A DNA stretch of 64,000 bases from Rhodanobacteraceae bacterium. GTDB taxonomy: Bacteria > Pseudomonadota > Gammaproteobacteria > Xanthomonadales > SZUA-5. Under the pieces are notes generated by a model that saw only the letters and a program-made list of their open reading frames with translations, was not told the origin of the DNA and did no database searches. The stretch covers positions 1-64,000 of the forward strand of contig JADJPR010000015.1 of the NCBI GenBank assembly GCA_016713135.1, in the 5' to 3' direction. Made by a program: the position numbers and the translations under genes. Of this stretch, positions 56,955-64,000 are shown in pieces; the first letter of the stretch is position 1; every line of letters starts with the position of its first letter.

Positions 56955-57356
56955 ATGAACGACCGATTCAGTCCCGGCCCGCGCCTGTACCGGGATGTGG
57001 ACCACCGCTGGATCGCCGGTGTGTTGGCGGGTGCGGCGACGCACTTCGGCTGGAACCTGACCGCGCTGCGCATGGTCACGATGATCGCCTGCCTGACGCC
57101 GATCGTGCCGGTGGTGATGGTGGGGTACATCCTGTGTGCGCTGTTCCTGCCGCCACGCACGGCATTCGATGGGGCGGTCCCGCCGCCGCCGCCGGGTGCC
57201 GCCAGCGACTGGCAGCCGGCGCCCCCGGCGCATGTGACCGCCAGCGAACTGCGCTACCGCATCCGTGAGATGGAAGACCGGCTGCGTGCGATGGAGGCCT
57301 ATGTCACCAGCAGCAAGTACGAAATCGACCGCGAACTGAAGCGCGGTCCGCTCTGA
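56955..57356 (+). CDS. pspC: phage shock protein C
   Basis: 133 residues from ATG 56955, which has GGAG upstream; an in-frame ATG at 56889 overlaps the pspB stop and is an alternative. PspC domain: G-P-R-L-Y-R-D-V-D-H-R-W-I-A-G-V-L-A-G, L-R-M-V-T-M-I and a membrane helix V-V-M-V-G-Y-I-L-C-A-L-F-L. A Pro-rich linker leads to a C-terminal coiled coil (R-I-R-E-M-E-D-R-L-R-A-M-E-A-Y). It partners PspB at the inner membrane. Confidence 0.9.
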   Translation: MNDRFSPGPRLYRDVDHRWIAGVLAGAATHFGWNLTALRMVTMIACLTPIVPVVMVGYILCALFLPPRTAFDGAVPPPPPGAASDWQPAPPAHVTASELRYRIREMEDRLRAMEAYVTSSKYEIDRELKRGPL

Positions 57357-57416
57357 GCATCGGCGGCTGCCGTGAAACGCCCTGGCGCGAATCCCGGTTC
57401 CGGTGTCGCAATGACG

Positions 57417-57439
57417 AAGGCCCGCGTTCGCGGGCCTTT
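57417..57439. terminator. bidirectional rho-independent terminator
   Basis: AAGGCCCGC pairs with GCGGGCCTT around a GTTC loop; A and T tracts flank it on both strands. It separates the convergent pspC and lipoprotein genes. Confidence 0.8.
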
Positions 57440-57453
57440 GGTCATTGCTGCGA

Positions 57454-58182
57454 TCAGCGCCGCGGGAATTCCTGAGACCAGTCAGGCACCTGCACCTTGG
57501 GCAATTGCACGGGTTCATCGTGTCTGGTGAAGCTGACGCGCAACTGTTCGCCGCTCTGCAATCTTGCCTCCAGTTTGATCAGTCGTGAGTTCTCCTCGTC
57601 GATGCATACGCCGAGCAGGCTGAAGCGCGTCATCAGTTGCGGCCGCAGGCTCAGGTTCACGGTGCGCGGCTGGCAGGTGCCTCCGGGGACGATTTCCGGC
57701 GCGGCCTTGTCGGCGCTCAACACGTCCTCGGCCTGCGGCAACATGGCCAGTGTATCGGCCAGCAGTGCCAGCGAACTCTGGACCAGCGGGCTCTGGTCGT
57801 ACCCCGCGGCCGACTCCCGGAACCAGCGCCCGTTTTGCAGCACCCAGTTGCCGTCATGGTCGGCACTCGGCTTGGGCAGTGTCCGCACGCCGAAGGAAAA
57901 GCCCTGGCCGGCCCCCGTGCCTGTCGCGTACTCGCTGCCGCCGTCGGCGAGGGTCATCTCGCTTTCGAAGGCGTAACTACCGCCACTGGTGAGCGTCCGG
58001 ACCGCGCGCTCATAGGGTGTGCTGATTTTCGCCGGCGGCGGGGGCGCGCGCCGGGATCCAGCGTCGGCAGCGGGCGTTGCCGCCTCGGGCTCTGGCTGCG
58101 CGACCTCGGGTTCATCACTGCATGCCGCGAGGGCGGTGCACAGGGCCAGGGGCAACATCAAACGCGGTACGGTCATTGACAT
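57454..58182 (-). CDS. hypothetical lipoprotein
   Basis: 242 residues from ATG 58182 (an ATG two codons on, at 58176, is equally possible). Lipobox C-T-A-L-A-A-C-S, then an acidic, Pro/Ala-rich linker. The body contains A-V-R-T-L-T-S-G-G-S-Y-A-F-E-S-E-M-T, Y-D-Q-S-P-L-V-Q-S-S-L-A-L-L-A-D-T-L and C-Q-P-R-T-V-N-L-S-L-R with a later G-V-C-I-D. The beta-rich pattern suggests a lipid- or protein-binding periplasmic domain. I do not recognise the family. Confidence 0.65.
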   Translation of the reverse strand: MSMTVPRLMLPLALCTALAACSDEPEVAQPEPEAATPAADAGSRRAPPPPAKISTPYERAVRTLTSGGSYAFESEMTLADGGSEYATGTGAGQGFSFGVRTLPKPSADHDGNWVLQNGRWFRESAAGYDQSPLVQSSLALLADTLAMLPQAEDVLSADKAAPEIVPGGTCQPRTVNLSLRPQLMTRFSLLGVCIDEENSRLIKLEARLQSGEQLRVSFTRHDEPVQLPKVQVPDWSQEFPRR

Positions 58183-58251
58183 GCGTGATTGCTCGGACTT
58201 CGGGATATGGCGCCTCAGACCGCAAAAGCGCGCCGGTGTTCCCGATGGCAT

Positions 58252-59127
58252 TCACAGATCGACCGCGCCGCGTATCAGCGCGCAGCAGCGCCCGCCGATG
58301 TGCACCCGCCCGGCAGCGTGACGAACGTGCACTTCGCCCGCGCGACCCACGGCATGGCCTTGACTCGCCGAGTAGCGCCCACCGAACGCGGCCAGGCGAT
58401 TCTGCGCGGCCAGCCAGTCGCCCACTGCGGCCTGGGCGCTCCCGGTGACTGGATCCTCGGGCACGCCGGTGGCGGGCGCGAAGGCGCGCAGTTCCAGCGG
58501 CACCGGCAGGTTCGGTTCGAAGGAGAACACCGCCAGGCCCTCGACCTTGAGCGAGCGGCTCAGCGTGGCGATCAGTTCGAGGTCCGGGACGATCGCGCGT
58601 ACCTGCGCGCGACTGGCCAGTTCCAGCAGCACCCAGCGGGCACCCAGGTCCGACAGCACCGGGCGCTCGCCGACGCCCGCGCCGACGCCGCCGATGGCAC
58701 GCGGCAGCGCCTCGATGATTTCCGGTGGCAGCGCACTGCGCCGTGGCAGCGGCGCCTGCACCGAGACCACCCGCTGGTTGCCCTCGCCATCGACATGCAC
58801 GTCGAGCAGACCCGCGCCGCACTGCTGCACCAGTTGGCCGTGGGCGTCCGGCTTGACCAGTCCGGCGTCGAGCAATGCCCAAGCCGTGCCGACACTCGGA
58901 TGGCCGGCGAACGGCAGTTCCGCCATCGGCGTGTAGATGCGCACCTGGTAACTCGCGCCTGGCGCATCCGGCCGCAGCACGAAAGTCGTCTCCGACAAAT
59001 TGGTCCAGCGCGCGAAGCGCTGCATCGCCGCCGGATCCATGCCGTTGGCATCCAGCACCACCGCGAGCGGATTGCCGTACATCGGCACCGCGGTGAACAC
59101 ATCGACCTGGACAAAGGGACGCAGCAT
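58252..59127 (-). CDS. PhzF-family isomerase-like protein
   Basis: 291 residues from ATG 59127. PhzF fold: Q-V-D-V-F-T-A-V-P-M-Y-G-N-P-L-A-V-V, then N-L-S-E-T-T-F-V where the Glu is at the catalytic position, F-T/Y-T-P-M-A-E-L-P-F-A-G-H-P-S-V-G-T and E-D-P-V-T-G-S-A-Q. The C-terminus matches G-R-V-H-I-G-G. Named after the phenazine pathway, but most members have unknown isomerase or epimerase substrates. No phenazine genes are nearby. Confidence 0.88.
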   Translation of the reverse strand: MLRPFVQVDVFTAVPMYGNPLAVVLDANGMDPAAMQRFARWTNLSETTFVLRPDAPGASYQVRIYTPMAELPFAGHPSVGTAWALLDAGLVKPDAHGQLVQQCGAGLLDVHVDGEGNQRVVSVQAPLPRRSALPPEIIEALPRAIGGVGAGVGERPVLSDLGARWVLLELASRAQVRAIVPDLELIATLSRSLKVEGLAVFSFEPNLPVPLELRAFAPATGVPEDPVTGSAQAAVGDWLAAQNRLAAFGGRYSASQGHAVGRAGEVHVRHAAGRVHIGGRCCALIRGAVDL

Positions 59128-59197
59128 GGTAGCGGCTCCGGACACGGCCGTTCAGGCTCGCGCGTTGAGGCGTCAGGCGCAAGTGCTGGGGTGGAGC

Positions 59198-59405
59198 AGG
59201 TGAAGCGGGGGAGGTGAAGCGGGGGGCGGGGGGAGGTGGAGCGGGGCGGGGGTGCTGTTGTGGGGAAATGGCGGGGCGGTTTCGTGGGTCGCCCTCGACG
59301 CGCCTGGGGTCATCCACGGAGACCGGTGCCTTTCCCCTTGCCCCTCGCCCCGCTTCATCTCTCCCCGCCCTTGCATTTTCCGCACCCCGCTTCATCTCCC
59401 CCGCT
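59198..59405. repeat. 14-mer-armed inverted element (AGGTGAAGCGGGGG)
   Basis: Left arm: AGGTGAAGCGGGGG at 59198-59211 and 59212-59225, with a variant at 59234. Right arm: CCCCGCTTCATCT at 59348-59360 and again at 59385-59397, with CCCCTTGCCCCTCG before. The unit is twice seven bases. The core is about 95 bases. It occupies the gap upstream of lysC-lysA. Confidence 0.65.
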
Positions 59406-59531
59406 TTTGGGCCTCATGCTGCACCGCCACACAAGCATGGTCGAAGTTTCATATCGAACGCCACTGAGAAGCCATTTCCGATCTCGCAAGCTCTTGCTGC
59501 AGTGCGCTAAGGTTGGCGTCCCTTGACGGGC

Positions 59532-62138
59532 ATGAACGAGGTCGCGGCGGTCACCATGCGCTGGATAGTCCTGAAGTTCGGCGGCACAAGTGTGTCGCGG
59601 CGGCATCGCTGGGAGAACATCGGCCGCCTGATGCGCGAGCGCCAGCAGCTTGGCGTGGGCGTGGTCACCGTGGTCTCGGCACTGTCGGGGGTCACCGACG
59701 CGCTCAAGGCACTGATCGCGCTGCACGGCGATCCGGCCGCCATGGCCGCGGCGGGCGAGGCGCTGATCGAGCGCCACCTGGCCTTCGCGCGGGATCTCGA
59801 CGTCGCACCCGAAGTGCTCAACCATCGCGTCGCGGAGCTGCGCCGGCTGGTCGGCGATGTGCGTGCCGCGGCTGGCGGACACGCCTGGCAGGCCGAAGTG
59901 CAGGCGCAGGGCGAGTTGTGGTCGAGCACTTTGGGCGCGCACTTCCTCGCGGGCCTTGGGATGGCGGTCAAATGGCTGGATGCGCGCGATTACCTCACCA
60001 GCCGCGAGCAGGCGCTCGCCACCGAGTGGTCGCGCTACCAGAGCGCGATCTGCGAGCCGCGCCCGAGCCCGGCGGTGCGGCAGGACCTGGCCGCGCGCGG
60101 ACAGATGTTCATCACCCAGGGCTTCATCGCGCGCCAGCCGGGCGGCGACACCGTGCTGCTCGGGCGCGGCGGCTCGGACACGTCCGCCAGCTACTTCGGT
60201 GCGCTGCTCGGCGCCGAGCGGGTGGAAATCTGGACCGATGTGCCGGGCATGTTCAGCGCCAACCCCAAGCAAGTACCGGATGCACGCCTGTTGCGCCGGC
60301 TGGACTACGACGAGGCACAGGAAATCGCCACCACCGGCGCCAAGGTGCTGCATCCGCGCGCCATCGGCCCGGTGCGCGAGGTCAAGGTGCCACTGTGGAT
60401 CAAGGACACCGAACGGCCCGAGTTGCCGGGCACCGAGATCGTCGCCGAGGCCGCCGGTGGCGCGCCCAGCATCAAGGCGATCTCGCTGCGCAACGGCATC
60501 ACCCTGGTGTCGATGGAATCGATCGGCATGTGGCAGCAGGTGGGCTTCCTCGCCGATGTGTTCGCCTGCTTCAAACAGCACGGCCTGTCGGTGGACCTGA
60601 TCGGCTCGGCTGAAACCAATGTCACGGTGTCGCTGGACCCGAGTGACAACCTGCTCGACGCCGGCACCCTGGACGCGCTGTGCCGCGACCTGGCGCGCGT
60701 CTGCCGCGTGCGCGTGATCGCGCCCTGCGCGGCGGTGACCCTGGTTGGCCGCGGCATGCGCGGGATGATGCACCGGCTGTCGGAGATCCTCGCCGAGATC
60801 GGCGCGCGCCGGGTGCACCTGGTGTCGCAGTCGTCCAACAACCTGAATCTTACCTTCGTCATCGATGCCGCCGACGCCGACGGCGTGGTCCCCGCGCTGC
60901 ACGCGCACCTGGTGCGCGAGGGCCTGACCGGCGCCGACGGTGACCCGGTGTTCGGCCCCTCCTGGCGTGCGCTGGAGCGCGTGCCGGAGCCGCCGCCGGT
61001 GCGCTGGTGGGAAAGCGCGCGGGCGGCGCTTCTGGCGCGCGCGCAGGCGCTGCCGACGCCGTGTTATGTCTACGCCGGCAGCATGCTGCGCGCCCGCGCA
61101 GCCGACCTGCTCGGACTCAAGTCGGTCGATCGCCGCTACTACGCGCTCAAGGCCAATCCACATCGGGAGATCCTGCGCACACTCGCTGGACTCGGCTTCG
61201 GCATGGAGTGCGTGTCGCTCGGCGAACTGGACCATGTGCAGGCCACGCTGCCGGACCTGCCGCCGGAGCGCGTGCTGTTCACGCCGAATTTCGCGCCACG
61301 CGCCGAATACGCCGCAGCGCTGGCGCGCGGCGTGCGCGTGACGGTCGACAACCTGTCGCTGCTGGAGCGCTGGCCGGAGCTGTTTGTGGGGCGCGAGATC
61401 CTGCTGCGCTTCGACCTCGGCCGCGGTCTCGGCCACCACGACAAGGTCAAGACCGGCGGCGAGAAGAGCAAGTTCGGCATTGCCGTGGCCGAGGTTGCCG
61501 CCGCCGCGCGCCTGGCGGCCGCCTGCGATGCGCAGGTGATCGGGCTGCATGCGCACCTCGGCAGCGGGATCTTCGACATCGCGCACTGGAAGACGGTCTA
61601 CGCCGACCTCGCCGGACTCGCGGATCGCTTCCCGGCAGTGCAGGCGCTCGACATCGGTGGCGGCCTGGGCGTGCCGCACGAGCCGGGCGAACAGCCGCTC
61701 GCGCTGGCGGAACTGGATGCCGCGCTGGCTGGGGTCAAGTCGCTTTACCCGCGCTTCGAACTGTGGATCGAGCCCGGCCGCTACCTCGTCGCCGAGGCCG
61801 GCGTGGTGCTGACCCGCGTGACTCAGACCAAGCGCAAGAGTGGGGTGCAGTTCGTCGGTGTCGACGCCGGCATGCACACCCTGCTGCGCCCGGCGCTGTA
61901 CGACGCCTGGCACGAGATCGTCGACCTGAGCCGTCACGGCCAGCCAACTGGTGGCCGCTGGCAGGTCGTCGGCCCGATCTGCGAATCCGGCGACATCCTC
62001 GGCCGCGACCGCGCTCTGCCGGAGCCGCAGGAGGGCGATTTGATGCTGATCGCCAACGCCGGCGCCTACGGTGCGTCGATGGCATCGCGCTATAACCTGC
62101 GCGAGGCGGTGCGCGAGGAGTGGGTGGATGAGTTGTGA
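59532..62138 (+). CDS. bifunctional aspartate kinase/diaminopimelate decarboxylase
   Basis: About 868 residues. The N-terminal aspartate kinase (LysC, residues about 1-460) has L-K-F-G-G-T-S-V, D-T-V-L-L-G-R-G-G-S-D-T-S and two ACT domains (G-I-T-L-V-S-M-E-S, A-V-T-L-V-G-R-G-M). The C-terminal PLP enzyme (LysA, residues about 480-868) has the Schiff-base Lys in Y-Y-A-L-K-A-N-P-H near residue 540, H-L-G-S-G-I-F-D, D-I-G-G-G-L-G-V-P, E-P-G-R-Y-L and C-E-S-G-D-I. The fusion links the first and last steps of the diaminopimelate-to-lysine route and is known in Xanthomonadales. The start is ATG 59532; a TTG nine bases earlier is in frame. Confidence 0.95.
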   Translation: MNEVAAVTMRWIVLKFGGTSVSRRHRWENIGRLMRERQQLGVGVVTVVSALSGVTDALKALIALHGDPAAMAAAGEALIERHLAFARDLDVAPEVLNHRVAELRRLVGDVRAAAGGHAWQAEVQAQGELWSSTLGAHFLAGLGMAVKWLDARDYLTSREQALATEWSRYQSAICEPRPSPAVRQDLAARGQMFITQGFIARQPGGDTVLLGRGGSDTSASYFGALLGAERVEIWTDVPGMFSANPKQVPDARLLRRLDYDEAQEIATTGAKVLHPRAIGPVREVKVPLWIKDTERPELPGTEIVAEAAGGAPSIKAISLRNGITLVSMESIGMWQQVGFLADVFACFKQHGLSVDLIGSAETNVTVSLDPSDNLLDAGTLDALCRDLARVCRVRVIAPCAAVTLVGRGMRGMMHRLSEILAEIGARRVHLVSQSSNNLNLTFVIDAADADGVVPALHAHLVREGLTGADGDPVFGPSWRALERVPEPPPVRWWESARAALLARAQALPTPCYVYAGSMLRARAADLLGLKSVDRRYYALKANPHREILRTLAGLGFGMECVSLGELDHVQATLPDLPPERVLFTPNFAPRAEYAAALARGVRVTVDNLSLLERWPELFVGREILLRFDLGRGLGHHDKVKTGGEKSKFGIAVAEVAAAARLAAACDAQVIGLHAHLGSGIFDIAHWKTVYADLAGLADRFPAVQALDIGGGLGVPHEPGEQPLALAELDAALAGVKSLYPRFELWIEPGRYLVAEAGVVLTRVTQTKRKSGVQFVGVDAGMHTLLRPALYDAWHEIVDLSRHGQPTGGRWQVVGPICESGDILGRDRALPEPQEGDLMLIANAGAYGASMASRYNLREAVREEWVDEL

Positions 62139-62150
62139 GAAGCCAGGAGC

Positions 62151-62283
62151 GGGGCAGGGGGCAGGGGGCAAGGGGAATTGCCAAGGCTTCGGACATGCCC
62201 CGGATTCATGGCCGAGCGCCTCCATTCGCCCCAGTGGGGTTCGAGCCTTGAGGCAGCGGCCCCTGCCCCTTGCCCCTTGCCCC
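62151..62283. repeat. heptad-armed inverted element (GGGGCAA/TTGCCCC)
   Basis: Left arm 62151-62175: GGGGCAG twice, GGGGCAA, GGGG. Right arm 62263-62283: CTGCCCC then TTGCCCC twice. The 86-base core ends TTCGAGCCTTG, the same eleven bases that precede the right arm of element D (63782-63792), although the arms there belong to another family. It lies between lysC-lysA and murL, 21 bases before murL. Confidence 0.8.
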
Positions 62284-62303
62284 GCCTTTCCGAGCCTCAC
62301 GAC

Positions 62304-63644
62304 ATGACCCAACCCCGCCCCACCGCCACGACCTTCCGCCTGACCGACTGCCGTTACGCCGACGGAGAGGTGTTGCTCGGCTATGCCTTCGACGATGGCG
62401 CCACGATGTTCGAGCGCATCCGCTTCCCTGGCGCGCCGGCGGCGGTGCCGGCGGGGCGCGAGGCGGCGTTCGCCCGGGCGCTGGCACTGCTGCACGGGAT
62501 CGCGGGCGTCAGCTACTACAAGGCACTGGTCCCGGAGCGTATCGAAGTGGCCGGTGAGGCTTTCGATCCGGCGCTGGCGACGCTGCTGGACGAGGTCTGG
62601 CTGCATGGCCTTGGCGAGTTCGCGCATCACAACGGCCTGGACTTGCGCGGGCGGATCCGCTTCCCGCATGGCGCGGAACCAGCACCCGCGGCAGCTGCGC
62701 TTGGCCTGCCGCGGCGCGCGCTGGTGCCGATCGGTGGCGGCAAGGATTCGCTGGTCAGCATCGAGACGCTCAAGCGCGCGGGCGATCCGGTCGCGGTGGT
62801 GTGGATCGGCCGCAGCGAACTGATCCGCGCCTGCGCCCAGGCCACCGGGCAGCCGCTGCTGAACATCGAGCGCGAGATCGCGCCGGAACTGTTCGAACTC
62901 AATCGCCGTGGCGCCTGGAACGGCCACATCCCGGTCACCGCGATCAACTCGGCGATCCTGACCCTGGCGGCGCTGCTCTACGGCTACGACGAGATCGTGT
63001 TTTCCAACGAGGCTTCGGCGAGCGTCGGCAACCTCGTCAGCAACGAACTCGACATCAACCACCAGTGGAGCAAGGGCCTGCGCTTCGAGACCCTGTTCGC
63101 CGGCTACCTGCGCGACGCGGTAGCTGCCGACCTGCGCTACTACTCGCTGCTGCGGCCGTTCTCCGAACTGGCGGTGACCGAGCGTTTCGCCCGGTTGACC
63201 CGCTATCACGGGCTGTTTTCCAGCTGCAACCGCAATTTCCGCATCCTCGGCGACAAGCCCTCCTCGCGCTGGTGCGGCGAGTGTCCGAAATGCCGTTTCG
63301 TGTTCCTCGCGCTGGCGCCGTTCATGAGCAAGCCCGCGCTGCTGACGATCTTCGGCCGCAACCTGCTGGACGAGCCGGAGCAAGTGGCGGGTTTCGATGC
63401 GCTGCTCGAATTCGGCGCGGTCAAACCCTTCGAATGCGTGGGCGAGGGCCGCGAATCCCGCGCCGCGCTGCTCGCGCTGAGCCAGCGCGCCGACTGGCGC
63501 GAGGACGCTCTGGTGCGGCGCTTCGTCGACGAGGTGCTGCCGGCGATCGATCCCTCCGGGCTCGAGCTGCCGCCACTGCTGCGGCCTTCCGGAGAGCACC
63601 ACGTTCCGGCGAGGCTGTGGGCGGCGCTGGGCCTGGAATCCTGA
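62304..63644 (+). CDS. murL: UDP-N-acetylmuramoyl-L-alanyl-L-glutamate epimerase MurL
   Basis: 446 residues from ATG 62304. The ATP-binding PP-loop is V-P-I-G-G-G-K-D-S-L-V-S near residue 141; a C-G-E-C-P-K-C-R-F cysteine cluster follows near 330. Length and PP-loop match MurL, described in Xanthomonas oryzae, which epimerises the terminal L-Glu of UDP-MurNAc-L-Ala-L-Glu to D-Glu with ATP. Other PP-loop proteins are the alternative. The gene for its partner ligase (MurD2) would be expected near but is not in this window. Its neighbour lysC-lysA also feeds peptidoglycan. Confidence 0.75.
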   Translation: MTQPRPTATTFRLTDCRYADGEVLLGYAFDDGATMFERIRFPGAPAAVPAGREAAFARALALLHGIAGVSYYKALVPERIEVAGEAFDPALATLLDEVWLHGLGEFAHHNGLDLRGRIRFPHGAEPAPAAAALGLPRRALVPIGGGKDSLVSIETLKRAGDPVAVVWIGRSELIRACAQATGQPLLNIEREIAPELFELNRRGAWNGHIPVTAINSAILTLAALLYGYDEIVFSNEASASVGNLVSNELDINHQWSKGLRFETLFAGYLRDAVAADLRYYSLLRPFSELAVTERFARLTRYHGLFSSCNRNFRILGDKPSSRWCGECPKCRFVFLALAPFMSKPALLTIFGRNLLDEPEQVAGFDALLEFGAVKPFECVGEGRESRAALLALSQRADWREDALVRRFVDEVLPAIDPSGLELPPLLRPSGEHHVPARLWAALGLES

Positions 63645-63648
63645 GCCG

Positions 63649-63875
63649 GTTGTCGGTAGGCGGTTGTGTCGGCAGCAGCCGATGTGCCCTGAGCCCGTGG
63701 GAGCGGCTTCAGCCGCGATCTTTTCCCGGCGGCTGCTGGAGAAGATCGCCGACAGAGTCGGCTCCCACAGGTGTGTCGGTGTTCGAGCCTTGCTGCCCAG
63801 AACCCAGAACCCACAACCCACAACCCACAACCCACAACCCACAACCCACAACCCACAACCCACAACCCACAACCC
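63649..63875. repeat. heptad-armed inverted element D (GGGTTGT/ACAACCC) with REP-like core
   Basis: The left arm (63649-63670) is degenerate (GGTTGTC, GGTAGGC, GGTTGTG). The right arm (63799-63875) is long: two AGAACCC then nine perfect ACAACCC units. The core holds the REP hairpin at 63697-63768: GTGGGAGCGGCTTCAGCC to GTCGGCTCCCAC. It lies between the 3' ends of murL and the partial minus-strand gene, three bases before the latter's stop. Confidence 0.85.
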
Positions 63876-63877
63876 GG

Positions 63878-64000
63878 CTAGATCCTGCCCGCCATCCAAT
63901 CCACCACCTCGGGCTGCCGGGCATACTTGGCCACTGAACCTCCCGGAACCCGCGCGTGACCGCAGCCCTCGACCAACCTCGCCGCCTTGGCCTGTGGAGC
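63878..64000 (-). CDS. C-terminal end of a hydrolase-like gene (partial)
   Basis: Forty codons and a TAG at 63878-63880; the gene continues outside the window. The sequence L-V-E-G-C-G-H-A, later V-A-K-Y-A-R-Q-P-E-V-V-D-W-M, resembles the catalytic-His end of alpha/beta hydrolases (G-x-G-H). This is a weak call from 40 residues. Confidence 0.4.
   Translation of the reverse strand, partial: APQAKAARLVEGCGHARVPGGSVAKYARQPEVVDWMAGRI

Noticed and set aside
63799..63875. Tandem ACAACCC array as a CRISPR array
   Set aside because: Units are seven bases with no spacers, and no cas gene is present.
59355..63899. A 1,500-residue minus-strand open frame opposite lysC-lysA and murL
   Set aside because: It is antisense to two clearly recognised genes and runs through two repeat elements; GC-rich codon bias opens the antisense frame.

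Overview
The window is GC-rich DNA from a gammaproteobacterium of the Xanthomonadales/Lysobacterales type. The strongest clues are a fused aspartate kinase/diaminopimelate decarboxylase (59532-62138), a MurL-type UDP-MurNAc-L-Ala-L-Glu epimerase beside it (62304-63644), a BaeSR-like two-component pair, a Ser/Thr kinase with a TPR tail, and several exported proteins that end in an F-x-x-G-F-E tag. I see no rRNA, tRNA, CRISPR array, phage or transposase gene.

Layout. From 1 to about 11.4 kb every recognisable gene is cut by many small frame changes: malic enzyme, an exported protein, a Ser/Thr kinase with TPRs, an FHA-GGDEF protein, a GNAT acetyltransferase and a GspE/PilB-type ATPase. From 11.7 to 20.3 kb the breaks thin out (a very large exported di-haem/beta-propeller protein, a membrane protein, an MFS-like carrier, an exported D-2-hydroxyacid dehydrogenase, a SnoaL-like protein, a Tat-exported intradiol dioxygenase). 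After about 20.3 kb most genes are intact. This gradient looks like an uncorrected contig end rather than biological decay.

From 20.9 to 28.2 kb lie an HD-type hydrolase, a dioxygenase-histidine kinase-response regulator operon, a CotH/lamin-tail exported protein and a small CxxC protein. Next comes 1.3 kb (28360-29659) with only four A residues on the plus strand, which is either a sequencing artefact or very odd DNA. From 29.8 to 43.5 kb: a two-domain VOC protein, a PAS-PAS-GGDEF cyclase, PrpF, an RsuA-family pseudouridine synthase, ParE, a 1021-residue exported adhesin-like protein, a lipoprotein, YceH and class I fumarase. From 43.8 to 57.4 kb: a periplasmic binding domain fused to an MscK-type channel, Ohr, a CadC/ToxR-like regulator with a beta-propeller, an exported propeller, a glycine-zipper lipoprotein, a DUF1289-Nudix-rhodanese operon, an FKBP isomerase and a psp operon behind a candidate sigma-54 promoter. 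From 57.4 kb to the end: a lipoprotein, a PhzF-family protein, the fused LysC-LysA, MurL and the tail of a hydrolase-like gene. LysC-LysA and MurL would together supply diaminopimelate, lysine and D-glutamate residues for the cell wall.

The most unusual structure is in the gaps between genes. At least nine gaps hold elements made of short tandem units (mostly heptamers) arranged as inverted arms around a core. Four use GGGTTGT/ACAACCC units, and three of those carry the same REP-like hairpin core of about 72 bp. Others use GGGGCAA/TTGCCCC, GTGAAAC/GTTTCAC, AGGGCACG and a 14-mer AGGTGAAGCGGGGG. Several arms are predicted to form G-quadruplexes. I regard this as the best candidate for an undescribed system in the window.
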